From Gautieria morchelliformis (lineage: Eukaryota; Basidiomycota; Agaricomycetes; Gomphales; Gomphaceae), in NCBI GenBank assembly GCA_015179125.1, contig WHVA01000084.1:186001-250000 (forward strand): a stretch of 64,000 bases of DNA, written 5' to 3'. Below, piece by piece: positions 1 to 11,331 of the stretch. The notes beneath the pieces were generated by a model. That model had not been told where the DNA came from and did no database searches. It saw nothing but the letters and a program-made list of their open reading frames with translations. Each line of letters starts with the position of its first letter. The stretch's first letter is position 1. The translations under genes and the position numbers were made by a program.

Positions 1-177
1 TATACGCCTGTCGGTGCGTATATTGACACTACTATTGATGTTGAAGTGAGGTTGGATCGCAAATAATTTGAATGCGGACCGACATCGACTCAGCGGCTGT
101 GTCATTTTCCAATTTGAGTCGTGCGAGTCGTGCCAAACCTTTTCTCCGGCACAGCGTACAGGATAAGCGCCACGAGT

Positions 178-192
178 CGACGTATATATAAG
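178..192 (+). promoter_or_regulatory. TATA-like element upstream of the NACHT/ankyrin gene
   Basis: An AT-only run reading TATATATAAG lies about 175 nt upstream of the first in-frame Met of the NLR gene at 366. It is the only clear TATA-type sequence in the 360 nt before the gene. The assignment is by position and composition only. Confidence 0.35.
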
Positions 193-365
193 AGATAACC
201 AGTGAGATAACCTGTTGGGTTCTCGAGCACTCCCACCACCAGCAACTCGACGGTTAGTATGGCTGCAGCTCTAGGATTGACAGGCAAGCCATCGATACTA
301 GTTCAGAACCTGTCTACGTGCTAATCTTCTCGTTAGCGAGTGTAATTGCCGTTCTAAACCTCACT

Positions 366-3300
366 ATGGCGACTATCAGCACATGCTACAGCTATGGGAG
401 TGGCGTCAAGAACGCGTCCAAAGATAAGAAAAAGATAATTGACCAGCTACGTGGACTGCAATCTGTGCTTGAAGGCGTGCGCGCGCTAGTGGAGGACGAA
501 GAATTGAAAGCCTCGTCCCGATTGCCAGCGGTGCTTGAGCTGCTCAATGACTCCAGCAATGGCCTTTCTCGGTGCCATGCTGAGCTAGCTGCCCTCAAGA
601 CAAAACTAGAACCTAAAGCTCGGCACACAGATCGTATTCAAGCGTTGATCTGGCCCTTCAAGGAAGGCGAGGTGAAAAAAACTCTCCACCATCTTGGGCA
701 GTTCCAGCAACGGTTGGATTCGACCCTAAGCGTCGATCAGACGTACGTTCTACTAACTTATCTTCTTGCATACTGATCTTGACCGTCCTTTTAGACGTTT
801 GACGTTGGAGATACATACCAGTGTCGTGGGTGCGTTGCGATATTGCTGTCGCCTGGGAACATGCTAACTTGTTGTGTAGAAGAGCGTAGGCAAGAAATCT
901 ATACGTGGCTGTCAACTCATGATTACCAGTCGAAACACACGAATGCCTATAAGGAGCGACAGGAAACGACCGGATCATGGTTTCTGCAAGGACGCCCCTT
1001 CGAGGAATGGAAATGTAGGGACAACTCGTTCTTGTGGCTTCACGGCATACGTGCGTTCTCCATTGCACTTCTTGGTTCTTGCCGCTGAGAGCACAGCACA
1101 GCTGGCGCCGGAAAGACTATTTTGTGGTAAATACATCACGTTTCTGGTCATTTTCCGCTTCCCTGCTAACGAGCGCATGCTTTAAGCTCCACGATCATTG
1201 AAGAGTTATTCTGCCACTGCAAATCGCATGCATCATTCGTAACTGCGTACTTCTATTTTGACTTTCACGATAAAGATACGCGGCCAGAGGTCGCCTTAGG
1301 ATCTCTAGTAGAGCAATTGTCTATGCAATGTGGGAGCTTTCCCGACGCTTTAACGCAGCTGTTCTCCGAGAACGGCAAGAACCGAGCTCCACCTCCACAG
1401 CATCTGATGGCAGTCCTGAAGGCCGTTATTGGGAGCTTCCGGAATGTCTATATCGTTTTCGATGCCCTAGACGAGTGTCCTCAACGAGCGGAGCTTCTGA
1501 ACCTGCTCCGCGAGATTAACGATTGGGGTCTAGGAACATTGCACCTGTTGGTGACTAGTCGAAGGGAGCGGGACCTTGAAGAAGCCTTGGACTCTTTCGT
1601 GTCCCATCACGTACCGCTGGAACAGCGTGTTGTCGATCATGACATCCGTGTCCATGTGTCCAAAACCCTGGATCGTGATATCAAATTCAAACGATACTCA
1701 ACCGAGGACAAGAAAATGATCGAAAGCACTTTGACTGAGGGTGCCCATGGAATGTAATGTAATCATATATTTCCATGTTAGTGTGTACTGACGGGGCAGG
1801 CAGGTTCCGTTTGGTTGCTTGTCAGCTGGATGTTCTGCGAAAGTGTTATTCCCCCGCGGAGCTCATGAAAGCACTCAATTCTCTACCACGGACGCTATAT
1901 GAGACCTACGATAGAATGCTCTCGAGTATTCCAGAGGAACATAGGCGGGATACTCTGAGGGTGTTGCAATGGCTCGCATTCTCGGTTCGCACGATATCAC
2001 TGCAGGAGGCTGTCGAAGTCCTTGCCACCGACCCCGACGAGGAAGATGGCCCCCTGTTCGATGTACGTGGACGCCTTTGGGATCCAAGGAATATAGTAGC
2101 CATATGTTCCAGCCTTATCACTATTGCGGTCCCAGCTGTCAATACACATGCCAGGGAGGGCAGGATAGGGCGAGCTAGTACTGCCGGCTTGGAAGAGCTC
2201 AAACTCGCTCATTTTTCTGTCCGAGAATATCTGGTCTCGGAACACCTACGGAAAAGCGACGTCGCGCTGTCATGGTTTCATTTCAACAAAAGGATTGCTG
2301 ATACATACATTGCCAAGACTTGTCTGGCCTATCTGCTCCAGTTCACCGACCACAAGTGGGTACCCTTAAAGACTGCCAAGACCTCTCCGCTATCTGCCTA
2401 TGCAGCTCGACACTGGATCGTTCACGCTCAGTCAGATACTGATGGTGCATCCGAATCTCTACACCGATTAATGATGGCCCTTTTACAGCCCAAGGATGCT
2501 GTGTATAAAAACTGGCTGCAACTTTACAATGGAGACCCCTCAGGTGCACCGATCACTGCCAGTAGAGAGACGTGTCCACCTCTGTATTACACATCGATGG
2601 CTGGGCTAGAAAGAGCATCCCGATGTCTGCTGGAAAGCGGGTCGGACATGAATGTACAAAAAGGACGGCATGGTAGTGCACTGCAGGTGGCCGCGTTTAA
2701 GGGGCGGTATGCAATCGTTCGGTTACTTCTCGAGAAAGGAGCCGAAATAAACCCTCAAGGAGGGGTGTATGGGAGTGCGCTGCAAGCGGCGGCAATCGAG
2801 GGGCTTGATGAGAACGATTTTTGGTTCCCAAAGACAAGAGATGATGTGAACGCACAAAGCCCTGCGTCGACCGAGTCCTACGCTATGATCATTCAGTTAC
2901 TGCTGGAAAAGGGTGCAGAGGTAAATGCAAAAGGAGGAAGGTATGGTAGTCCGCTGCAGGCAGCATCATTTAGGGGCCACAGTGGGATCGTTCGCTCACT
3001 GCTGGAGAAGGGAGCGGACGTGAGTGTTCTAGGAGGAAAGCATGGCAGTGCGCTGCAGGCCGCATCGTTTAGAGGGCACGATGCGATCGTCCGTTTACTG
3101 CTAGAGAAAGGAGCCGATGTCGATGCAAAAGGAGGAAGGTATGGTAGTCCCCTGCAGGCAGCATCATTTAGGGGCCACAGTGGGATCGTTCGCTTACTGC
3201 TGGAGAAGGGAGCGGACGTGAGTGTTCTAGGAGGAGAGCATGGCAGTGCGCTCCAGGCGGCATCATTTAAGGGCCACAGTGGGATCGTTCACTTACTGCT

Positions 3301-5563
3301 GGAGAAGAGAGCGGGTGTGAGTGTTCTAGGAGGAGAGGATGGTAGTGCGCTCCAGGCGGCGTCATTGCAAGGCCACCGTGGAATTGCCCAGTTACTGCTA
3401 GAGAAGGGAGCGGATCCGAGTGCACAAGGAGGAGTTTATGGCAATGCGCTGCAGGCCGCATCGTTTGGAGGGCACGATGCGATCGTCCGATTACTGCTAG
3501 AGAATGGAGCCGATGTCGATGCTAATGGTGGAAAATATGGCAGTGCATTGCAGGCGGCATCCTCTAGGGGCCACAGTGGGATCGTTCGCCTACTGCTGGA
3601 GAAGGGAGCGGACGTGAATGTTCAAGGGGGAGACTATGGCAGTGCACTGCAGGCAGCGTCGTCTGGGGCCCACGAAGGCATTGTTCGTTTACTCCTGGCG
3701 AATGGAGCAGATGTGAACATTCCAGGAATCATGCTTGACAATGCCCTGACGGCAGCATCGTTAAAGGGAAATGATGTGATTGTTCAGTTACTCCTGGACA
3801 AGGGGGCCAATGTGAATGTTCAAGGATGGTACTGTGGTAGTGCGCTGCATGCGGCATCGTCTGTGGGCCACGATACGATTGTTCGGTTGTTGCTGGAGGA
3901 AGGCGCTGACGTGAATGCACAAGGAGAAGAAAGTGCACTGCAGGCGGCGTCTTCCAAGGGCTACGATGTGATCGTTCGGTTACTCCTGGAGAATGGAGCA
4001 GATGTAAACGCGAGAGGAAGGTTGGGCGGAGCGCTGCAGTGTGCCGTGTTGAAGGGACACTATGGGATTGCTCAATTCCTGCTGGAGGAGGATGCGGATG
4101 TGAACTTCCAGGGGGGGTATTATTCCAGTGTGCTGGAGGCGGCATCAACCGTGGGACACAAAAATATTGTTCAATTGCTCCTGGAGAAGGGTGCAGATGT
4201 AAACCCACGAGGAGGCAACCAGGACAGTGCGCTGCAGGCAGCCTCATCCTGTGGGCATATCGATATCGTTCGGATGCTGTTGGAGGAAGGCGCGGATGTA
4301 AACATCCAAGGAGAAAAGAATGGCAGTGCGCTGCAGGCGGCGGCGTACAAGGGGGATGAAGGGATTGTTCGATTATTGCTGGAGGAAGGAGCGGATGTAA
4401 ACATCAAAGGAGATAAGCATGGCAGTGCGCTGCAAAAGGCGGCATCTCAAGGGCATGAGGAGATTGTTCAGCTACTCCTGGAGAAGGGAGCTGATGTACA
4501 AGGTCAAGGGGGACAATATGGCAATGCACTGCAGGCTGCAGCGTACAAAGGGTGTGATGCGGTGGTTCACACCCTGCTTGATGCTGGAGCGGATGTGACG
4601 ACACATGCAGGAAAGTATGGGACTGCGCTGCAGGCAGCATCACTTGAGGGACATGATAAGATTGTTCAGTTACTGCTGGACAAGGGCGCGGATGTGAATT
4701 TCCAAGGTGGACATTATGGATGTTCGTTGCAGGCGGCTGCGGTAAAGGGACATGATGTGATCGTTCGGCTATTGCTCGAGAGGGGAGCGGATGTGAATCT
4801 TCAAGGCGGATATTATGGGAATGCCTTCCAAGCAGCGGTGATCGCGAGCCACGATGGTATCCTTGAGGTACTGCTGGAGAAGGGTGCAAATGTTAACCTC
4901 GAGGGAGGCCATTTTGGAAGTGCCCTGCAGGCGGCGCTGTATCGTGGTGTATATGCACACCCCATACAGTACTTTGCGGAGAGGGAAGTGGATGCGAACA
5001 AGCACGGTGGGTTTTATGGAAGTCTGCTGCAGGCAGCTGCCATAGGCGGCCAGGATGAAGATGTTCGACTCCTGCTTGAGATGGGAGCAGATGTAAACTT
5101 CCAAGGGGGACCTTTTGGAAGTTCACTGCAGGCAGCGTCATTTTATGGGCGTTATACGATCGTTCATCTGCTGCTGGAGGAAGGGGCAGATGTGAACTAC
5201 AAAGGAGGACACTATGGCAGTGCTCTACAGGCTGCGTCGTCAGATCCGAGTCCTTATGGGGTTGCTCTTTTCAATATGCCACTGATGAACGAGGCAGAAG
5301 CGACGGAACCTGCTGCAGTAGGGGCCCGTGCTGCAATCGTTCACTTGCTGCTGGAGAATGGGGCGGATGTCAACCTGCAAGGAGGGCCTTTTGGAAGCGC
5401 ACTGCAGGCGGCGTCATCCTACGGGCATATTAATATCGTTCGGACGTTGCTGGATAATGGCGCAGATGTGACGGCAAAAGGAGGCTTGTATGGCAGTGCG
5501 CTACTCGCGGCATTGACTGAGGATAACACAGACATTATTCGGCTACTGGTGTATGGACAATAG
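366..5563 (+). CDS. NACHT-ankyrin NLR protein (STAND ATPase), six exons
   Basis: Proposed exons are 366-742, 795-829, 880-1050, 1102-1126, 1187-1753 and 1804-5563. They sum to 4935 nt, exactly 1645 codons including the stop, and all five introns are GT-AG and 50-60 nt long. The N-terminus (YGSGVKNASKDKKK, then a helical region) matches the fungal N-terminal domain of STAND proteins. Next come a linker (SWFLQGRPFEEW), a NACHT domain with Walker A GIPGAGKT created across the exon 3/4 junction, Walker B VYIVFDALDEC, and a winged-helix-like region (LPRTLYETYDRML). About 28 ankyrin repeats of about 33 aa (consensus GSALQAASxxGHxxIVxLLLEKGADV) run from about 2640 to the end. Such proteins are cytosolic switches in which ligand sensing by the repeats drives NTP-dependent oligomerisation. 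Homology suggests the N-terminus may begin upstream, because the frame is open before 366 (SLASVIAVLNL), so an upstream start exon is possible. No disabling change was seen. Confidence 0.85.
2932..3240 (+). repeat. Higher-order duplication of an ankyrin repeat pair
   Basis: About 110 bp beginning near 2932 recurs at 3130 with only one or two substitutions. The spacing is 198 bp, which is exactly two 33-residue ankyrin repeats. Neighbouring repeats at 3230-3400 and 3540-3620 share long stretches too. The register is kept in frame, so the array can gain or lose repeat pairs without breaking the protein. Confidence 0.85.
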
Positions 5564-6559
5564 AAGCTACTAGATGAAACTCGAGAAAGACATTATAGAA
5601 ATTGAAGCATATATGGGAGCACATGTCATTTATTAATGATTGTGTTACTGTAACCGGTGTTTGCACGACGTGACTCACTGGATAACCCAAGGATAGTTAA
5701 CGGTTAGGGCGACCCCTTGAACCATGAAAAGAATACATGAACTCTAAAAATACATGAACCAGGATATGATGGGAATTCCACTTATATGGATTATATCCTG
5801 GGCTCACCTGGTATTTGTGGTGGGGATTTTTCCAGTGACTGTTAGCACGGAAGACTTTGAATATAATTATAGAGGCAAGTAGATATATCCGCGGTCCGAT
5901 CATCCATGTATGTGTTTCCCAACTCAGAGTAATCATGGGCTAGAATTAGATCGATCTGAACTCTAAAGTGAATACTTTTGATCTTCTACAACTTTTCTAT
6001 GGCTTGTTCTACATTTGACCGAGGCGGGGCATCAAATTAAGCAGCTAAGCGACGGGCCTGACTTCTGCTGGTTGAGAAACCATGTGAGCGGTCCTCATAC
6101 GTTTCCCAGACTGCCAATCCGGTTCCCCAAAACATATCTTCCAGGATCAACTCAAATATGTCTTACTGCATGAAAAAAACCTGTTTCCAACTAAAATCCT
6201 GGAGCACACCATCCGTTGGCACTTTCATTGCCCGGAGCTTGAACATCATGTGGACATATTTTCCTCGTGTAGGGCTCACAGATGTGTCGTTATTTTTTCA
6301 GGTGTCTCAGGGCCGACATATTGGTGATCAGACAAATATGAGAGCTGCTATGAGTATATTGATGTAATCATATAATAAATATAAGCTTCATCACTCCGAT
6401 AAGAGATATTTCGTCACTCGGATATGACATACTCATAACACATGGTTCTTCGCACTACTTCACACATTGCGTGTCACCTCCGAGTCATAAACTGAGTGGA
6501 TGAGGAGAATCGCAACCCATTTGCTTTTAGATGTTTGCTGAAGCTGACATGTTTGCTGG
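5564..6559. other. Intergenic, no gene recognised
   Basis: AT-rich sequence after the NLR stop codon. The short ORFs here (5697-5936 minus, 6158-6367 plus) have no recognisable motif or splice context. I see no RNA gene or element end. Confidence 0.5.
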
Positions 6560-6840
6560 CGTTAGCATCTCGGGCAGCGTTTCCTCCTGAGAGTGAGGTC
6601 GTATGTCACATGGGAAAGGCTTCGGATGGCTGGAAAAACGTTCATTTCCCTGTCAGTCAGCTCTGACACACCGTTGAGGTGGAGGGGTCGAATATAGTAT
6701 GATCACTTACCACAGTCGCAGAAATGAACTCAGCCTTGGGAATGAGCTCCTCTCCTGTCACCGAGTCTTTGATGGGTTTGATGTCAAAGACAGTGAGCGA
6801 CATAGCAATGGATAGGAACACGTGTATGTGGAGTGAGCAT
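6560..6840 (-). pseudogene. Cytochrome P450, C-terminal remnant
   Basis: Reading the minus strand from 6840, the translation runs LHIHVFLSIAMSLTVFDIKP and then KDSVTGEELIPKAEFISA up to a GTAAGT donor near 6710. After a TTTTTCCAG acceptor another frame reads HPKPFPCDIRPHS. This is the normal order of the last part of a fungal P450 (helix L, a FxIxxxxD stretch, then HPxPFxCxIxPR). Just upstream, around 6845-6880, the heme-binding loop can be traced only as a damaged GRSSC stretch that hits stops and changes frame. No I-helix or ExxR exon is visible further upstream to 8.3 kb. The natural reading is a decayed 3' end of a P450 gene. The region 6841-7190 shows nothing else. The family call is firm for the tail, and non-functionality is likely. 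Confidence 0.6.
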
Positions 6841-7189
6841 ACTACTAGTATACACTGCAGGAAGAGCGCCCCCTGAAAATCAGTACAATTGGCGCCTGGA
6901 GAATCAGTCCATAAGGGACTGCTAAGAAGTTCAAAAGGAGCCTGGAATGGGCTACCTAAAGTTTTTTTCCCCCGATCGGCACGGCCTGAAATTCAGTAGT
7001 GATCATGAACATTTTAGCGCAATTTGTGGCTTGCCGGCAGCGGTTTTGCGCGGTATCCAAGTGCTTTTGGGACTTCTATATAGCCACAAATGAACTTGAT
7101 TTCAGGTTGTAAATACATGGCAGGCGATCACATAGCAAACCATAGGAGCGAACATGTACGGAATAAAGAGCAAAAAATAGAGCTAGACC

Positions 7190-8335
7190 ATCGAGACATC
7201 ATGAGGACCCATAGTAGCGTGCAGAGTCGAGCGCATCGTTGAACGTGCCGGGAATCGAAGCGAGTAGGGAATTGAGATGGGGAGAGTGAGCTTGGCATCT
7301 AGGTAAGTGGTACGTGCAGGGAATATATCGAAAGCAAGTCGCATGTGGCGGAAAACGAGAATGCGTCAGCAATCGAGAGCGATGAAAGATATCGAAAAGC
7401 GATGAAGGGGCAACAGGGAGTGGATATGGCAGGGAGAGGCTGTGAGAGTGAACAACTGTGGAAAGCATAAAGCATGAGTGACGAGCTTGGCTGCGTGAAA
7501 GAGGCATGGGAATACGATGAGACGGCTGACTTAGTTGCAGTATCGGGCTGTGCAGAGGAGAACGAAGGTGAGCAAACATACAAGAGGATGCGGCACATGG
7601 ATAACCTGGGGCCGGTATGTCCTGCCGCTTGGACTTCCTTACAGTGGGCGCAGAGAGAGCGGTGGAAGATGAGGCCTGAAAAAATGTCAGAAAGGAGATC
7701 TCATTAATATGAAAGGTTTACCTTCGGCACCTTCTGTATAGTTGCCGCCTGAGAGAAATAATGATGAGCTAGATAAACAATATGAACACGGCCACGAACC
7801 ATAGCCTTTTTGCTTTGAGGGATGCCCTGTGTGTGAAAGAATGATGAGCCAATGGCATACAAGAATAACTCGGACATACCTTAGCGGCAAGCATGGTTTG
7901 AGATGTGCCCTGTGAAAATGATAAGCCACCAGAGGACAAGAATAACTTGGACATACCTTAACGGCGAGCTTGGCCCATTTGGCCTGTTGTAATCCGATAA
8001 CAGAAGCAGCAGATCTCAGTGATATGAATCAAAATAACAATGAAGAGACTTGCCGGCAGATCAAGATTCTCAACATCTGCAGTGGGCTGTTTACGCTTGT
8101 TCGAGTTCTCGTTTGAGCCAGTGATGTCTTGAATAACCAGGTTCTCAGCTTTGCTTGTCTTCTTCTTCTTGCCTTTGACGACTTTGGATTTAGGACCAGC
8201 AGAATCGAAGCCGAGCATTTCGAGCGCAGGGTCGGCCAGATCCTGATTAGAGCTGGCATCGAAGAGTGGTGTCGGCTTAGCTTTTTTCTTGACCAGTGTA
8301 GACTTAGCCTCTGCTGGAACCTGTGTAGTAGTCAA
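7190..8335 (-). CDS. Uncharacterised micro-exon gene, 5' end cut by copia-1
   Basis: The largest exon (about 8319 down to 8045, minus) encodes a Lys-rich acidic and basic stretch (VKKKAKPTPLF, VVKGKKKKTSK, NSNKRKQP) that looks nuclear. It is preceded by an acceptor (CTACACAG), so an upstream exon existed. The copia-1 LTR starts 31 bp beyond that acceptor, and the missing exons are not on the far side of the element. Downstream lie probable micro-exons of about 27-30 nt (AKWAKLAVK near 7957-7983, GTSQTMLAAK near 7880-7909, GIPQSKKAM near 7803-7829), each followed by a GTATGTCC-like donor. Further short open stretches (QPDTATKSAVSSYSHA) follow to about 7200. The family is unknown to me. Exon limits past 7800 are guesses. 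The gene is probably truncated. Confidence 0.4.
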
Positions 8336-8349
8336 ATAAATGTTGATAA

Positions 8350-8847
8350 TGTTGGGTGCATTTATGCTCCTGCACCAAAATCAAGCATAATATATCCAAT
8401 TTGTTGTGTGGCCTTCCAATTTCTTCTCACATTGTTCTTGTATTATGCATCCATTTCTCTGGTTATTTTCGAAATTTTCCACTCATTCTTTATTTTTCTA
8501 TTTCATCTTGTTATTCCTACTTTCACAAGCGGCTGCACCCAGCGGAGTCTGAAATGACTTCGACGCGCGAGCTCTTGGGCGCTAAAGGGCCGGGTAGTAG
8601 TACATGCGCAGTGGAACACATTTCCCCCTCTCTCAGTGACCACTAAATTCACTGAGAGAGGCAAGTAAATTAGTCTAGTAGTCTTTGCATTTATTGACCT
8701 AGAAATCCTCTGTAGTGAATTGATTTCTAGGTAGTGTATAATATATTTACAGTGACCACTAAATTCACTGAGAGAGTGAATTGATTTCTAGTCTATTCTT
8801 TTGAATAACAAGTCCATACCTACTGCCTATAATTCCTGTCCTCTACA
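8350..8847 (+). repeat. Copia-1 5' LTR
   Basis: Direct repeat of 13109-13606. It contains two copies of a short hairpin of the form CAGTG-loop-CACTG with a tail, starting near 8630 and 8751, and a repeated TGAATTGATTTCTAG. Confidence 0.93.
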
Positions 8848-8860
8848 GGGTTATGGGCCC
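8848..8860 (+). promoter_or_regulatory. Copia-1 primer-binding site (half-tRNA type)
   Basis: GGGTTATGGGCCC follows the LTR directly. It is the reverse complement of the anticodon stem-loop of initiator tRNA-Met (GGGCCCATAACCC), not of a tRNA 3' acceptor end. Drosophila copia is known to prime from a 5' half of this same tRNA. The gag ATG lies inside the site at 8853. Confidence 0.75.
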
Positions 8861-10139
8861 CGGAGACACTTCTGAGAAGCTATTGGGTGTTGAGAAGCTT
8901 GCTACTGATGGAAGTAATTGGCCATTGTGGCGAGCCACTCTCATCAGCTATTTCGAGTCCAAAAATCTACTCAAGCATGTAGAAGGGAGAGTCACTCGAC
9001 CTCCTGATCCTCCAGTCATGCCCCCAGGCCATATTCTAACAGAAGCTGAGGAAACTCAGATGGATAAGGCCGAGGAGAAGCTGGAGAGATACCTTGCTAG
9101 AGAAGGACAAGCCAAGACCCAAATCATCGTCTCAGTGTCAGAGTCATTAGCCCTGATGCTACAGAAGCAGAAGACAGCAAAAGAGACTTGGGATGCATTG
9201 GTCAATGAAATGACCAAAAAGCCCAAGATGGTCCTCACCAGCCTGCAGAGACAACTCCGCAGTATGAGATGTCCTGAGGATGGAGACTTGAGAGATCACT
9301 TGGACAAGGCCCAAGACCTATATGCTCGTCTTAATGAGATGGGAGCTAGAGTTTCTGAAGAAGAATTCATGGACATAATCCTTGCGTCACTTCCACCATC
9401 CTATGAGGCAGTCATGAATGCCCTTACAACTTCGCTTGAAGAATGCGGGATGCCATTAGTCCCTGATAATATAATTAGGGTACTAAAGGCTCAGTATGAC
9501 AGGAAGAAAACACTCCCGCAAGAAGAGCAGGTGTTTATTGGTTCATCTACTAAAAAGGACCAGAAGGGGCAGAAGGCGCATGTATGCACCAACTGCAAAA
9601 AGCCTGGACATTCCATCGAAAATTGCTGGGCTAAAGGAGGTGGTAAAGAAGGTCAAGGACCACGTCAGAAGAAGAAAGCCAAAGGCAAGAAGAAGAAGAA
9701 GGGTAAAGCAAAAGCGAATGTTGCCGAAGAAGAGTCTACTTCTGAGGAAAGTGGTGATGGGCATCTTGCCTTCACCAATTTCGACGAGTGCTCTAATTTC
9801 AATTTGAGCACATCCTCAGGAGTTATAGTCATACTCGACACCGGAACGACATCGCATATGACTCCTCACAAAAATTTATTGAGGAACTACTGTCAATTCT
9901 CACAGCCGAGGACTATCCGAGCAGCCAACAAAGGTACCTTTGATGCCTTCGGCTCAGGACTGCTCGTATTATCCAATAAGGTTGGAGATAGAACAGTAGA
10001 AGTCACGTTGCAAGATACATACTATGCACCCAAAATTGCTGCTACCCTCGTCTCGATCGGTCGGTGCGATGATGCTGGCTACGACATTCGACTCGGTGGC
10101 CAGAAATGCACAATATCTAACGCTACTGGAAAGTATTGA
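8853..10139 (+). CDS. Copia-1 Gag and protease
   Basis: 428 codons. The start at 8853 (MGPGDTSEKL) lies within the primer-binding site and is supported by the same start in copia-3. Residues 1-230 are the copia Gag (UBN2-like) domain with NWPLWR and ETWDALV. A CCHC zinc knuckle follows (CTNCKKPGHSIENCW, about residue 247), then a Lys-rich stretch, then the aspartic protease with ILDTGTTSHMTPH. The frame ends at the pre-integrase junction (SNATGKY), where a one-base change throws the downstream ORF into another frame. Without that change the polyprotein would continue. Confidence 0.88.
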   Translation: MGPGDTSEKLLGVEKLATDGSNWPLWRATLISYFESKNLLKHVEGRVTRPPDPPVMPPGHILTEAEETQMDKAEEKLERYLAREGQAKTQIIVSVSESLALMLQKQKTAKETWDALVNEMTKKPKMVLTSLQRQLRSMRCPEDGDLRDHLDKAQDLYARLNEMGARVSEEEFMDIILASLPPSYEAVMNALTTSLEECGMPLVPDNIIRVLKAQYDRKKTLPQEEQVFIGSSTKKDQKGQKAHVCTNCKKPGHSIENCWAKGGGKEGQGPRQKKKAKGKKKKKGKAKANVAEEESTSEESGDGHLAFTNFDECSNFNLSTSSGVIVILDTGTTSHMTPHKNLLRNYCQFSQPRTIRAANKGTFDAFGSGLLVLSNKVGDRTVEVTLQDTYYAPKIAATLVSIGRCDDAGYDIRLGGQKCTISNATGKY

Positions 10140-11302
10140 TGCAAGCACCGAAAGTCAATGGCTTATATCGACTAGACCTCCAGTCACCAAGTGCTCAAGC
10201 CCATATGTGTTTATCTGCCATGGAAATTCATCAAAAGATGGGGCACATCTCGCAGAAGTCCCTACAACATCTATTAAATCATGGCATGATATTGGGCATT
10301 GAACTGAGCTCCACAGGCGATAGAATTGTCTGTGATGCGTGTATTCAGGCCAAGATTGCGCGCAAACCTCTTCCTCGAGAACCCAGAGACCGAACATCAA
10401 AATTCGGTGACAGAATTTATTCTGATGTCTGGGGACCTGCAAGGCACCTCACAATCGATAAGAAGTCATATTATGTCTCCTTTATCGATGATTACTCAAG
10501 AGAATCGGTGATCTATCTCATGGCGAACAAATCAGAAGCATTCTCAAAGTACAAGCTCTACGAGGCTTTAATGCTTCGACAGAGAAATGTGCACATCAAG
10601 GCACTTGTTTCTGATCGAGGGGGCGAGTATACGAGCTCTGAATTCGAACAGCATTTAGCCAAACAAGGCACGAAGCATCAATTGACGGTACACGACACAC
10701 CAGAGTCCAATGGTGTTGCGGAACGCCTGAACCGAACCCTCACTGAGAGAACTCGTGCCATGCTGCTAGAATCAGGCCTTCCTAAGATATTATGGGGCTA
10801 TGCGATACAGCATGCCAATTATCTTAGGAACAGGACGCATACAAGAGCTCTACCAGATAAAACGCCCTACGAGATGATTCACCATGAAAAACCGAATCTC
10901 AAAGACATTCACGCGTGGGGAACTGAAATTTACGTTAAAATCACTCAGGGAGATAAATTGGCAGCTCGTGCCAAGAGAGCTCGGTGGATAGGAATTTCTG
11001 CGCAGAGCCATGGTCATTATGTTTATTGGCCTGACTCGCACAAAGTTTCTGTCGAGCGGAACGTTGTCTTTGATTCAGAAATGAAGAAGGGAAAGGTCCC
11101 AATCATTTCTATTGAGGAATCCAAGCTACCTACGTCTAAAGAAGAGAAGAAGGCCATTCCGGCATCAGTGCCTGTGCCCGGTCGCTTAGTCAGCGAAGAG
11201 GCAAAGATCGAAGAAATTGATGAAAGTGCACCGGAGAATATCTTGAAAAGCTGCAACCTATTCAGGGAGTTGATGACAGACCTAGAGAAGCTGAACCGAT
11301 AA
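10136..11302 (+). pseudogene. Copia-1 integrase segment, frameshifted relative to gag and RT
   Basis: The ORF begins with the GAG-pre-integrase zinc motif (HQKMGHIS, then CDACIQAK) and continues with the integrase core. Catalytic residues are visible in SDVWGP, VSDRGGEYTSSEF and PESNGVAERLNRT, giving the DDE triad. It ends at a TAA in a variable linker, where an adjacent frame continues (RRSERIRQQQ). Both borders look like single-base indels in an otherwise intact polyprotein. Genuine decay or an uncorrected assembly indel are equally compatible. Confidence 0.85.
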
Positions 11303-11331
11303 GGAGAAGCGAAAGGATCCGTCAACAACAA

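Noticed and set aside
3729..4889. Minus-strand ORFs of 161-172 codons in the ankyrin region
   Set aside because: Shadows of the ankyrin repeat array; Pro/His-rich, no motif, and the plus strand is clearly coding.
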